From the NCBI GenBank assembly GCA_011524735.1, contig WTJS01000169.1, positions 1 to 37,576 on the forward strand: a stretch of 37,576 nucleotides of DNA. The letters are read 5' to 3'. Positions 22,696 to 30,611 of the stretch are shown here, in pieces. Under the pieces are notes generated by a model that saw only the letters and a program-made list of their open reading frames with translations, had not been told where the DNA came from and ran no database searches. Each line of letters begins with the position of its first letter. The stretch's first letter is position 1. The position numbers were made by a program, and so were the translations under genes. The stretch is from Alphaproteobacteria bacterium (GTDB lineage Bacteria > Pseudomonadota > Alphaproteobacteria > Puniceispirillales > Puniceispirillaceae).

Positions 22696-23457
22696 ATGGA
22701 TCTCGCATCCCTTATTGGTTTTATTGGTGCCGTCGGCATGATTGTCGGCGCGATGATTTCTGGTGGTGGCGTATCGCCATTCATTGATACCGCCTCCATT
22801 CTCATCGTGTTTGGTGGCACCTTTTTTGCGGTCATGTACACGACGCCGCTTGGCACTTTCCTTGGCAGTTTTGGCGTTATGGCAAAGGCCTTCCTCCCAC
22901 CGGTCAAGAAGCAGGACGCCATGATTGAGCGGATGGTTGAGCTTGCTGGCATCGCCCGCAAGGACGGCATGATGGCGCTTGAGGGCCAGGAAGTGCCAGA
23001 CAAGTTTTTTGAAAAGGGCCTGCAGATGCTTGTAGATGGCGCGGATGAAGCCAAGCTGACAGCACAGCTCAAGCAGGAAATCAAATCCATGAAGGCCCGT
23101 CATGAAGCTAACCAGGCCGTCATCAAGGCATGGGTCGATCTTGCCCCAGCGATGGGCATGATCGGCACACTTATTGGTCTTGTTCTAATGCTTGGCAATA
23201 TGGCCGACCCGAAAGCCATTGGCCCTGCCATGGCTGTTGCCCTTCTGACAACGCTGTATGGTGCCTTTATCGCTAATATTATGTTCGCGCCGATGCTGAC
23301 CAAGCTCGAAGGCTACACAGCCTACGAAACGGTCTATCGCGAAATGGTCGTTGAAGGGCTGCGCAACATCGCCCGCGGTGAATCACCACGTAATATCCAG
23401 GATCAGATGCTGTCCAACCTGCCGCCAAAAATGCAGGAGAAACTGGCGGCCGCCTAA
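22696..23457 (+). CDS. pomA: Flagellar motor stator subunit A, Na+-type (PomA/MotA)
   Basis: A 253-residue inner-membrane stator protein, the same length as Vibrio PomA. Four membrane helices are visible. Helices 3-4 carry the PomA-like stretch DLAPAMGMIGTLIGLVLMLG and DPKAIGPAMAVALLTTLYGA, and the cytoplasmic loop has IARKDGMMALEGQEVPDKFF. The opening MDLASLIGFIGAVGM also follows PomA rather than proton-type MotA. With PomB it would form the A5B2 ion channel that drives flagellar rotation. The sodium preference is inferred from sequence resemblance and the marine setting. It has its own sigma-54 promoter and is 48 bp upstream of pomB. Confidence 0.92.
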   Translation: MDLASLIGFIGAVGMIVGAMISGGGVSPFIDTASILIVFGGTFFAVMYTTPLGTFLGSFGVMAKAFLPPVKKQDAMIERMVELAGIARKDGMMALEGQEVPDKFFEKGLQMLVDGADEAKLTAQLKQEIKSMKARHEANQAVIKAWVDLAPAMGMIGTLIGLVLMLGNMADPKAIGPAMAVALLTTLYGAFIANIMFAPMLTKLEGYTAYETVYREMVVEGLRNIARGESPRNIQDQMLSNLPPKMQEKLAAA

Positions 23458-23505
23458 GTAAGGCTTGCGAACACAGCCCTGAGCACGGACACCGGAGACG
23501 GATAA

Positions 23506-24663
23506 ATGAACGAAGCCGCCGAAGCAGAACTGGAAGAACAGGAAGAAGAAGAATGCCCGAAGTGCCCCCCCGTGGGTGCACCGGCATGGATGGCTACCTT
23601 TGCCGACATGGCAACACTGCTGATGGCCTTCTTCGTCCTCATTCTATCCTTTGCCGAATTTAACGTGCCAAAGTTCAAGCAGATATCTGGCTCGCTGAAA
23701 AACGCGTTTGGTGTCCAGAGAATTGTGCCCATCGTAGAACAGCCAAAGGGAACGACAGTACTTTCCCTCAACTTCAGCCCGTCACCGTCACCTTCTGTCA
23801 CTCAGGATATGACGCAGCAGACCACCGACGTTACCAAGCCCGATCTGGATGTGCAGCAGAAAGATAAGGATCAGGATGGCGGCCAGAGCGAAGCGGCTGA
23901 AGAGGTTGTAAAGGCCTTGGAAGACGCCATCGCTCGTGGCGACATCGAAGTCGAAGTACTTGGCGAAAATGTCGTGGTAAACTTCACCCCGACCGAAGCA
24001 AGTGCCGAAGAGCTTCCTAATCTCTTGCAGGAAACACTGAACGCAATCGAAGCTGCAAAGGCTGCAGCAGGAAAGTCTGATCAGGATATTCTGTTTGGCG
24101 GGCTGGAACAACAGCTTACGCAGCTGGCAGCAGCCGCCAGCGAAGCTCTTGAGTCATCTAACGCAGCTTCTGCTGAGGCTCAGGCTGAAGCTAAAGAGCA
24201 GCAACAGGCCAATGAGCGTGCTGAGATCGCTGAAGACGAGCTCAAAGTTGCCCTTCGTCAGGAAATTGGTCAGGGCCTTGTTGCCGTGGATCGTCAGGAA
24301 GACAAGGTTATCATCACCGTCGGTGCTGGTGGTGCCTTCCCTTCAGGTTCAGCTGAACTGACAGCCTCCGCCCGCACCATTATGGAAGAAATTGCCGGCG
24401 TGAATCAGGGCGGCAAAGGCGCAATTACCGTGTCCGGACACACCGACAATGTACCCCTGATCTTCGGGTCGCAGTTCCGCGATAACTGGGACCTTGCTGC
24501 GGCCCGCGCGTCGAGTGTGGTTCAGGCCCTTGAAGACACCGGCAAGGTTCCGGCAGGCCGTATGCAGGCTGTCAGCTTTGGTGAATCGCAGCCGGTAGAG
24601 ACAAACGAGACCGCTCGCGGTCGTGCCACGAACCGCAGGATTGAGATCGAAATCAACTACTGA
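23506..24663 (+). CDS. pomB: Flagellar motor stator subunit B, Na+-type (PomB/MotB) with OmpA domain
   Basis: A 385-residue stator protein. The N-terminus is acidic with Cys-Pro-Lys-Cys-Pro-Pro just before the single membrane helix (WMATFADMATLLMAFFVLIL). The ion-binding aspartate is about D34. The plug region then reads KFKQISGSLKNAFGVQ, as in PomB. A long acidic, Gln/Ala-rich coiled linker (about 95-265) precedes the C-terminal OmpA-like peptidoglycan-binding domain (ITVSGHTDNVPLIFGSQF, RDNWDLAAARASSVV, and GRATNRRIEIEI). It is longer than typical PomB (about 315) because of that linker. It follows pomA in one operon and converges with chrA. Confidence 0.94.
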   Translation: MNEAAEAELEEQEEEECPKCPPVGAPAWMATFADMATLLMAFFVLILSFAEFNVPKFKQISGSLKNAFGVQRIVPIVEQPKGTTVLSLNFSPSPSPSVTQDMTQQTTDVTKPDLDVQQKDKDQDGGQSEAAEEVVKALEDAIARGDIEVEVLGENVVVNFTPTEASAEELPNLLQETLNAIEAAKAAAGKSDQDILFGGLEQQLTQLAAAASEALESSNAASAEAQAEAKEQQQANERAEIAEDELKVALRQEIGQGLVAVDRQEDKVIITVGAGGAFPSGSAELTASARTIMEEIAGVNQGGKGAITVSGHTDNVPLIFGSQFRDNWDLAAARASSVVQALEDTGKVPAGRMQAVSFGESQPVETNETARGRATNRRIEIEINY

Positions 24664-24683
24664 TCCGATCTCAATGAAGGCCC

Positions 24684-24716
24684 GATCAGCTGCAGGCCGC
24701 TATACCGCCGCTGATC
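24684..24716. terminator. Hairpin between pomB and convergent chrA
   Basis: GATCAGC (24684-24690) pairs with GCTGATC (24710-24716), and an inner GGC/GCC pair strengthens the stem after a small bulge. It begins 21 bp after the pomB stop and overlaps the chrA stop codon, the place for a two-way terminator. It lacks a T-run on either strand. Confidence 0.45.
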
Positions 24717-26076
24717 AGATGAGCCCAAGGAAACCGAATACCAGCCCGGCTGTCGCACCGGTCGCCAACACGGTTATCATTCCCGTTCGGAGTATGAAGA
24801 TTGCGCCGAAGGCTGCAAGCGTGATGGCGCTTGCAGCCAAGTCAAAGCTTGTCAGAACGGGCAGATGAAGCTGAGTTGTGATAATCCCAAGAGGCAGTTC
24901 AACCTCAACAAGATCAGTGAACATCACCCGCAGTCCAAACCATATCGCCAAATTCAGAACCACACCCACAACAGCGGCTGTTATTCCCGTCAAGGCTCTT
25001 GCCAGCTTTTGATTTCCGCGAAGAGCCTCGATATAGGGCGCACCAAGAAAAATCCACAGAAAACACGGCGCAAATGTTACCCAGGTCGTGACGAGCGCCC
25101 CCAGCGTCCCAGCAATCATCGGGTCCAGCAGGCCCGGGCTTCGATAGGCGCCAATAAAGCCAACAAATTGTGTCACCATGATCAGCGGCCCAGGCGTTGT
25201 CTCAGCCATGCCAAGCCCGTCGAGCATTTCACCGGCGCTCAGCCAACCATAATGCCCGACAGTCTGTTGCGCCATGTAAGACAATACGGCGTAAGCACCT
25301 CCAAAAGTGACAACCGCGACTTGGCTGAAAAACAAACCCTGCTGCACGAAGATATGACCAGTCCCAAGCCATCCATACAACAGACAGACCGGCAGCAGCC
25401 AGATTGTACCGCAGACAAGAATAACCCGTGTTGCCCGCCATCGTGACGGCCGCTGTTGATGCTCTGCCAGCCTGTCGACCGCCCTCTCGTTCTGGGTATG
25501 GCTACCGCTGTCTTCTTCGCTATGTCTGTCATCACCCGGAATGAAGAGGCCTGCGAGGGCAGCGCCGACGATCACCAGCGGAAAAGGAACGGAAAACACA
25601 AAACTGGCAATGAAAGCCACACAGGTAATTGTAATCAGAAGACGCTGCTTCAGGATCTTCTGCGCAAGCCGCCATACCGCCGCTGCCACCACGACCAAAA
25701 CGGCTGCTTTCACACCAAAAAACACTGACGACACGGCAACAGCTTGCTGATAGGTGACATAAATCATGCTGAGCGCGAGCACCGTGATCGCCCCCGGAAG
25801 CACAAACAGCACCCCTGCAACCACGCCACCCCGCACCCGGTGCAAAATCCAGCCAAGATAGATTGTCAACTGCTGCGCTTCAGGCCCAGGAAGCAACATG
25901 CAGAAATTCAGGGCATGAAGAAAACGTCTCTCACTAACCCATTTCAATTCTTCGACAAGAAGACGGTGCATCACTGCAATCTGTCCAGCAGGGCCACCAA
26001 AGCTCAGCAGACTGATTTTAAACCATACCCGAACTGCCTTTGCGAAGCTGACAACTGTAACCTTCCGATCCTGCAC
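24715..26076 (-). CDS. chrA: Chromate transporter, ChrA (CHR) family, two-domain
   Basis: A 453-residue inner-membrane protein with two homologous CHR domains joined by a hydrophilic His/Glu-rich linker (about 190-225). Domain 1 has SFGGPAGQIAVMH and NFCMLLPGPEAQQLTIYLG. Domain 2 has VVTFGGAYAVLSYMAQQ and GLGMAETTPGPLIMVTQFVG. These are the duplicated family signatures. ChrA exports chromate driven by the proton gradient; many environmental homologues may handle sulfate or other oxyanions. The start is GTG 26076, with GGAGGG at proper spacing. It lies 124 bp downstream of the PDZ-like gene on the same strand. No chrB is seen, so regulation is unknown. Confidence 0.93.
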   Translation of the reverse strand: MQDRKVTVVSFAKAVRVWFKISLLSFGGPAGQIAVMHRLLVEELKWVSERRFLHALNFCMLLPGPEAQQLTIYLGWILHRVRGGVVAGVLFVLPGAITVLALSMIYVTYQQAVAVSSVFFGVKAAVLVVVAAAVWRLAQKILKQRLLITITCVAFIASFVFSVPFPLVIVGAALAGLFIPGDDRHSEEDSGSHTQNERAVDRLAEHQQRPSRWRATRVILVCGTIWLLPVCLLYGWLGTGHIFVQQGLFFSQVAVVTFGGAYAVLSYMAQQTVGHYGWLSAGEMLDGLGMAETTPGPLIMVTQFVGFIGAYRSPGLLDPMIAGTLGALVTTWVTFAPCFLWIFLGAPYIEALRGNQKLARALTGITAAVVGVVLNLAIWFGLRVMFTDLVEVELPLGIITTQLHLPVLTSFDLAASAITLAAFGAIFILRTGMITVLATGATAGLVFGFLGLI

Positions 26077-26200
26077 CCATGCCCTCCAATGGGCAGTCTA
26101 TGGCACTGGCCTGCCGCCTCTGCACCGAAGTATGGCGCAGGCGTCAAGAAGACACAAACTTTGTCCTTTAATCGGATGAGCTGGGGGGTGAAGCGGCCGG

Positions 26201-27091
26201 CTATGTTCTGCGGCGGCGCTTCTTTGGCGGCTCGTCCGTAACAGGTGGACCGACAAGATCGGGTGTGAAAACCGACTTGGCATCAATACGACGGCAGAGC
26301 CGCTGCACTTCTAGCTCAGACTTTGCAGCGACAACCATCCAAATGTGACGTCCCCGCATCATGGCAAAACTGCGACGCAGAACCAGATGGGCCTTACGCA
26401 AATAGAGGCTGAAAAGGATGTAAGCGATTACAAACAGCACCCAGTGTACGGCAAGCGTAGCACCATAAATAAGGAACGTGGCAAGCAACACTTCCCACAG
26501 ACGGTTCTGCATAAGCCAGAGCGGTGGAAAGATCGTTGCCAAAGGCGAAAGGCGGGTGTCTAGGACAATGCAGTTACGGAAGATATCCCGCAAAATTTCG
26601 AAAATAATCAGAGTTTCCTTTGGATCAACAACGAAGCTCGCAAACTCCTTCGCAGCCTGCTCACTGGCTTCTGGTTTGCCGTGCTCAATGACACATCCCA
26701 ACGGGCCGCGAGCCATGACATTGAAGAGGTGGCCAGCGCGCCAGATGGTCAGCACAACGCCGTTCTCCGGATCGCATTCGAACATGATATCCAGAAACGT
26801 GTCGATATCCTTGTGGAACGGCGTGCCATCGATGGCAACGATCATATCTTCAGCCTGCAAGCGGAGAGACCGCGCGCGTGAGATTGACCGAACATCTTTG
26901 ATAACGAGGAATGTTGTTGCCTGAATTGGGTTTTCGTCTTTGCCCTCTGATACGGATGCAGGCTCCATTGTCTGGCTTCCTGTGGTTTTCCGATCCGACG
27001 AATAGGGCACAGCGGCATCTATATCATCTGCGATCGCCGCAGCAGCAAGAGCGGCTTCTAGATGATCCTGATTTGTTTCCTGCTGTGCCAT
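26201..27091 (-). CDS. PDZ-like domain membrane protein of unknown function
   Basis: A 296-residue protein. After an Ala/Glu-rich start, residues about 60-128 look like a PDZ domain (SRARSLRLQAEDMIVAIDG with TPFHKDIDTFLDIMF, then VVLTIWRAGHLFNV). A helical part follows, then one or two membrane helices at about 198-232 (LWEVLLATFLIYGATLAVHW). A basic cytoplasmic tail (PPKKRRRRT) closes it. No signal peptide or protease domain is seen. It lies 63 bp after the coiled-coil membrane protein gene, at the end of the flagellar block, and faces pomA-pomB beyond chrA. A motility or polar-localisation role is inferred from position only. Confidence 0.7.
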   Translation of the reverse strand: MAQQETNQDHLEAALAAAAIADDIDAAVPYSSDRKTTGSQTMEPASVSEGKDENPIQATTFLVIKDVRSISRARSLRLQAEDMIVAIDGTPFHKDIDTFLDIMFECDPENGVVLTIWRAGHLFNVMARGPLGCVIEHGKPEASEQAAKEFASFVVDPKETLIIFEILRDIFRNCIVLDTRLSPLATIFPPLWLMQNRLWEVLLATFLIYGATLAVHWVLFVIAYILFSLYLRKAHLVLRRSFAMMRGRHIWMVVAAKSELEVQRLCRRIDAKSVFTPDLVGPPVTDEPPKKRRRRT

Positions 27092-27154
27092 AGTAAGCCC
27101 TTCACATCGGCAAGTATGGACAAGGCAATGGCCCCCTTAGGGGTTATGCCTGGG

Positions 27155-27892
27155 TTACGGATAGCTGACGCGATTGTCCTTTTCCTTGAACATGCGTGAC
27201 AGATCGGTGTTCTGGGACGAAAGCTCACCAAGCATACGCACGATGGTCTTCTGATTGGCAACCAGCCTGTCAATATTCTTGGTATCGGAAACTGACTTTG
27301 TCATTTTTGCCAGCGCTTCCGCGTTTGCCTGCGACATAGCGTTCAGTTCTTTCACCATGCGGTTTGTCTGTGCACCAAGCTCATTGGCAATCCCGCCAGT
27401 GATGGAAGACGCCATGTCGGCATTGCTTTGGCTGATTGTTGTCGAGCTTGCTTCGATACCGACCATCATGCTCTCGTTCGAGCGCGAAATGATATCGCGC
27501 AGGCCAATCAGCTCATTGATCAACGTCTCATTCTGACCGACTAGGGTTTGCTGTGTGTCCAGCGCTGATTTCATCTTGGACAAAGAGTCATTTACACCAT
27601 CAACGTTCTCAGCAAACAGAACCAGTGCCTCACGGCTTGTCGTGGTCATGGTATTGAGTTCAGACATGGTCTTGAAATAGATCATGCTCGCGAACAGAAG
27701 AGCTGCGACGGCGGCCACCATCGAGCTGGCGAAAATGATAATGGAATAACGATGTACGCTCTTCACTGATGCCTCCAGCTTTTTGTGTTCGCGCTTCGTC
27801 TTGTTGTATTCAGACGTCACATCGGTTGCTGCATCGGCGGCATCAAGCGCGATCTTGATGCTTTCCTGCACCGCATTATATTCGGTGGTCAT
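27155..27892 (-). CDS. Single-pass membrane protein with long coiled coil, flagellar-operon-linked
   Basis: A 245-residue protein with a cytoplasmic N-terminal helix, one membrane helix at about 50-72 (IIIFASSMVAAVAALLFASM) and a long helical, coiled-coil C-terminal part rich in Ser/Asn/Gln (TQQTLVGQNETLINELIGLR and related stretches). The Asn/Ser/Met-rich helices resemble the cytoplasmic hairpin of chemoreceptors in composition, but the highly conserved receptor tip is absent. Its ATG overlaps the previous stop by ATGA (27889-27892), tying it to the flagellar operon. A periplasmic or cytoplasmic spacer or stator-associated role is possible. No family is recognised. Confidence 0.75.
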   Translation of the reverse strand: MTTEYNAVQESIKIALDAADAATDVTSEYNKTKREHKKLEASVKSVHRYSIIIFASSMVAAVAALLFASMIYFKTMSELNTMTTTSREALVLFAENVDGVNDSLSKMKSALDTQQTLVGQNETLINELIGLRDIISRSNESMMVGIEASSTTISQSNADMASSITGGIANELGAQTNRMVKELNAMSQANAEALAKMTKSVSDTKNIDRLVANQKTIVRMLGELSSQNTDLSRMFKEKDNRVSYP

Positions 27893-28119
27893 GCCAGTCT
27901 CCCGTTAGATCCTCTTGGCCTACCGCGCTTTTCCCGCGGCTGGCTCGGTTGGTAGTAAGCACAATTCATGCCAGTTTCCTGAAAAACAGTTCGCGAAGGC
28001 AGGACAGGCCCCTTAAACCCGAACCTGCGGCATCCGTATGGGCGCGACGGCTCATGTGTAATGAAGTGATGGCGACAGACAAAACAATTCGGCCCCCTTT
28101 TTTCTCGCGGCCTGTTCAT
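27889..28119 (-). CDS. Four-cysteine small protein (putative metal-binding)
   Basis: A 76-residue basic protein. I start at ATG 28119, which has GGAG eight bases upstream and overlaps the preceding stop by ATGA; GTG 28134 is possible but lacks a ribosome binding site. Four cysteines (C12-x2-C15, C30, C53) lie in a pattern CFVCRHHFITHEP, YGCRRFGFKG and MNCAYYQP. This matches a family of small proteins often found in flagellated or deltaproteobacterial genomes and sometimes mislabelled as uracil-DNA glycosylase. Zinc binding is likely. The C-terminal tail is basic (EKRGRPRGSNGR, AT-hook-like RGRPRG). It is translationally coupled on both sides. Confidence 0.75.
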   Translation of the reverse strand: MNRPREKRGPNCFVCRHHFITHEPSRPYGCRRFGFKGPVLPSRTVFQETGMNCAYYQPSQPREKRGRPRGSNGRLA

Positions 28120-28340
28120 TTTTGTCTCCGCCACAATCTGGTCACAACATCAGCAATGAGAAAGCGTGCACCTGCCATGACACAGGCAATCCCGGCGCCC
28201 CACAGCCCAAGGGCTTTGATCATGTCGGCGCCCTCATCCTGCACAAGATTACCTTCCAGCAGGAAATAGATGCCTACGGCGTAAAAGCACACCGAGCTAA
28301 TCATCTCTCCCAGAGACCGTTGTCTGTGTTTACGCGCCAT
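28116..28340 (-). CDS. Small two-helix membrane protein downstream of flhB
   Basis: A 74-residue protein with a basic start (MARKHRQRSLGEM) and two hydrophobic helices (ISSVCFYAVGIYFLLEG and ALGLWGAGIACVMAGARF), ending in a basic tail (RLWRRQK). ATG 28340 has GGGAG seven bases upstream; TTG 28346 is two codons further. Its start lies 11 bp inside flhB, and its end overlaps the next gene by 4 bp. It is therefore an integral part of the flagellar transcript. No family is recognised. Confidence 0.72.
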   Translation of the reverse strand: MARKHRQRSLGEMISSVCFYAVGIYFLLEGNLVQDEGADMIKALGLWGAGIACVMAGARFLIADVVTRLWRRQK

Positions 28341-29511
28341 CGCCAACTCCCTCAGAGGACGCTACATCCTGAAGATTACCATGTTCGTCAAACCGTAATT
28401 CTGGTGGCAGCGTGAGGTCCGGCATGTCCATGGGCTCACCGGCATCTACACGAAAGACATAGGCAAGTATCACCGCGACTGCATTATACAACCCTTCAGT
28501 GATCTCGCCCCCAATCTCACTGGTGAAATACAAGGCACGTGCCAGCATCGGTATTCGCAAGGTGCGCACCCTTGCTTTGGAAGCACGCTCAATGATCTGC
28601 TGAGCCATCACACCGCGCCCCATGGCAAGAACAGTTGGTGCGCCAGCCTGTCCGCTCGTATATTTCAACGCCACGGCAAAATGTGTGGGGTTGGTTATGA
28701 CCGCAGTTGCGTCTCCAACATTCTCGAGTGCTTCCCGCTGCCGTGACGATTCCTGAGACTGCTGAAACTGCATACGACGGATTTTTGCCTTAACCTCTGG
28801 CGACCCTTCGGTCTGCTTGCTTTCATCCTTCACTTCTTTGAGCGTCATTCGCAGGGACTGAATATGTGTATGGCGTTGCCAGCTGTAGTCGATGACAGCA
28901 ATCACAAGCAACGCAATGAGGAGTCCCCCGACAAGGAACGGAAAGGACATCATCGACCGGCTCACCGCCTGCCCAAGTGAGCTTGCAGACAACTGGATCA
29001 TCGTTGGCAACTGGCTGTAAATGACCAACCCACCAATGCCAAACAGCAAAACAACCTTCAGAATAGATTTGCCGAGCTCTACGAGTCCCTTCACAGAGAA
29101 AATACGCTTCAATCCAGAAATTGGATCGATCCGATTCCCTTTGAAATTGAGCGCCTGACTCGAAAAATTCAAACCACCAACGGCGGCCTGCGTTAACAGT
29201 GTGACAACCATCATGGGGATGCCAATAGCAAGAGAGATCGCAATCACAAGCCAGAACGCGTACCGCACCTTGGCAAGTCCAAGCGTATCAAGATTGAAAT
29301 TGGAATCGATGACAAATAATCGCCCCCAGCTGCTTAAGCCAAGTTCAACAAACGGCATAAGGCCATAGAACAGCACCAACCCCATGGCCAGCGTGGTAAA
29401 CACCATCATTTCCTTCGAAGTCAGGACCCGGCCTTCCTCAGCAGCCTTATCAAGTTTTCGCTGGGTGGGTTCCTCGGTCTTTTCCTGACCGTCCTGGTTT
29501 TCCTCAGCCAT
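28330..29511 (-). CDS. flhB: Flagellar type III export switch protein FlhB
   Basis: A 393-residue export-gate protein. The N-terminal part begins with the family's GQEKTEEPTQRKLDKAAEEG and contains four membrane helices. The cytoplasmic C-terminal half has the autocleavage site NPTH (about N274-H277, VITNPTHFAVAL), which switches export from rod/hook to filament substrates after FliK measures hook length. A short acidic extension ends the protein. It overlaps fliR by 8 bp upstream and an unknown small gene by 11 bp downstream. Confidence 0.97.
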   Translation of the reverse strand: MAEENQDGQEKTEEPTQRKLDKAAEEGRVLTSKEMMVFTTLAMGLVLFYGLMPFVELGLSSWGRLFVIDSNFNLDTLGLAKVRYAFWLVIAISLAIGIPMMVVTLLTQAAVGGLNFSSQALNFKGNRIDPISGLKRIFSVKGLVELGKSILKVVLLFGIGGLVIYSQLPTMIQLSASSLGQAVSRSMMSFPFLVGGLLIALLVIAVIDYSWQRHTHIQSLRMTLKEVKDESKQTEGSPEVKAKIRRMQFQQSQESSRQREALENVGDATAVITNPTHFAVALKYTSGQAGAPTVLAMGRGVMAQQIIERASKARVRTLRIPMLARALYFTSEIGGEITEGLYNAVAVILAYVFRVDAGEPMDMPDLTLPPELRFDEHGNLQDVASSEGVGDGA

Positions 29512-30325
29512 AAGCCATACCCCCGATTAGCGCCTGAAGAGCTGCAAGAGCCGACTCAATCAAGCTTTTCGAACTCGCACCAAAAGCACCAACAGACACA
29601 TACAGAAGCACAAAGACCGCAAGCAAAGAGATCGGAAATCCGAAGGAAAACAGGTTCAACTGGGGTGCGGAGCGGGTGATAATGCCAATCGTGACATTGA
29701 TCATCAGAAGCACCATCGATATCGGCAGCATGATGATTGTCGCGGCGAGGAACATCGAACCTGCAGCCGAGATTCCAGAGGACACTAGCGCGTCTGTTGC
29801 GACCGGCGCTCCCACCGGCAGAATGGCGTAGGATTCCAGCATTGTAGCGATTGCCAGAAGATGCCCGTCAACGGACAGAAAAATCACCAGTAAGAAAAGA
29901 TACAATATTTGGCTGACAACCGGTGTCTGGCCACCTGTCGCTGGGTCAACCTGAGCGGCATAACCAAGGCCAGCAGTCGAGGCAATCTTTTCACCTGCAA
30001 GCAGTATGGCGGCGAACCAGATTGTCAGCGTCAACCCTGCGGTTAGCCCAATCGCAACCTCGATAAATATCATGGCAACGCCAGCTGACGATGAGATGAC
30101 TTCAGCATCGACCGGGGGCACCTGCCCCACAATCGCAGCAGCTAAACTTAGTGCCATGATGACCCTCACCTGAAGCGGTAACCATCGCGCACCAAAGATT
30201 GGAGCTGCCAGCAGAAAAGCACCGACACGCAAGCTGGCGACAAAATACTGCAGCAGCATGTCGATCATGAACTGTAGGTCCAGTCCGGGAAGCTTCATTA
30301 CTTCCTGTGTCGCCAACCCAAGCAT
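29504..30325 (-). CDS. fliR: Flagellar export-gate protein FliR
   Basis: A 273-residue inner-membrane component of the FliP5Q4R1 gate, with about six hydrophobic helices (VASLRVGAFLLAAPIFGARW, and PLQVRVIMALSLAAAIV early; LNLFSFGFPISLLAVFVLL late). I place the start at ATG 30325, preceded by GAGGGACGG and 7 bp after the fliQ stop; further upstream the frame overlaps fliQ and is not FliR-like. Its end overlaps flhB by 8 bp. Confidence 0.95.
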   Translation of the reverse strand: MLGLATQEVMKLPGLDLQFMIDMLLQYFVASLRVGAFLLAAPIFGARWLPLQVRVIMALSLAAAIVGQVPPVDAEVISSSAGVAMIFIEVAIGLTAGLTLTIWFAAILLAGEKIASTAGLGYAAQVDPATGGQTPVVSQILYLFLLVIFLSVDGHLLAIATMLESYAILPVGAPVATDALVSSGISAAGSMFLAATIIMLPISMVLLMINVTIGIITRSAPQLNLFSFGFPISLLAVFVLLYVSVGAFGASSKSLIESALAALQALIGGMAYG

Positions 30326-30332
30326 CCGTCCC

Positions 30333-30599
30333 TCAGGTGATCTGCGTAATCTGGTCAAAAATGAAATGGAAGTAATCAGACAGCTGCGCCAGCATAAAGC
30401 TGGACAACAGGCCAAATGTCAGGATCACAATAACCAGCTTGGGCACGAAACTGAGCGTCATTTCATTGATTGATGTGGCAGCCTGAATGATGCCAATCAG
30501 CAAGCCAACTGCCAGCGCGACGGCCAGCAAAGGACCTGCAGCCACAATGATCTGCCAGAAGGCAATCCTTAGAAACTCCACATTCGCGTCAAATTCCAT
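30333..30599 (-). CDS. fliQ: Flagellar export-gate protein FliQ
   Basis: An 88-residue protein with two membrane helices (IAFWQIIVAAGPLLAVALAV and FVPKLVIVILTFGLLSSFM) separated by the conserved loop GIIQAATSINEMTL. Four copies wind around the FliP/FliR core of the export gate. Length and motif are standard. It lies 12 bp after fliP and 7 bp before fliR. Confidence 0.97.
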   Translation of the reverse strand: MEFDANVEFLRIAFWQIIVAAGPLLAVALAVGLLIGIIQAATSINEMTLSFVPKLVIVILTFGLLSSFMLAQLSDYFHFIFDQITQIT

Positions 30600-30611
30600 A
30601 GCCTTGATCCT

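Noticed and set aside
27120-27145. Terminator hairpin (CCCC-TTA-GGGG) between the coiled-coil and PDZ-like genes
   Set aside because: The stem is only four perfect pairs with no T-run; it may be weak structure but does not support a transcript end.
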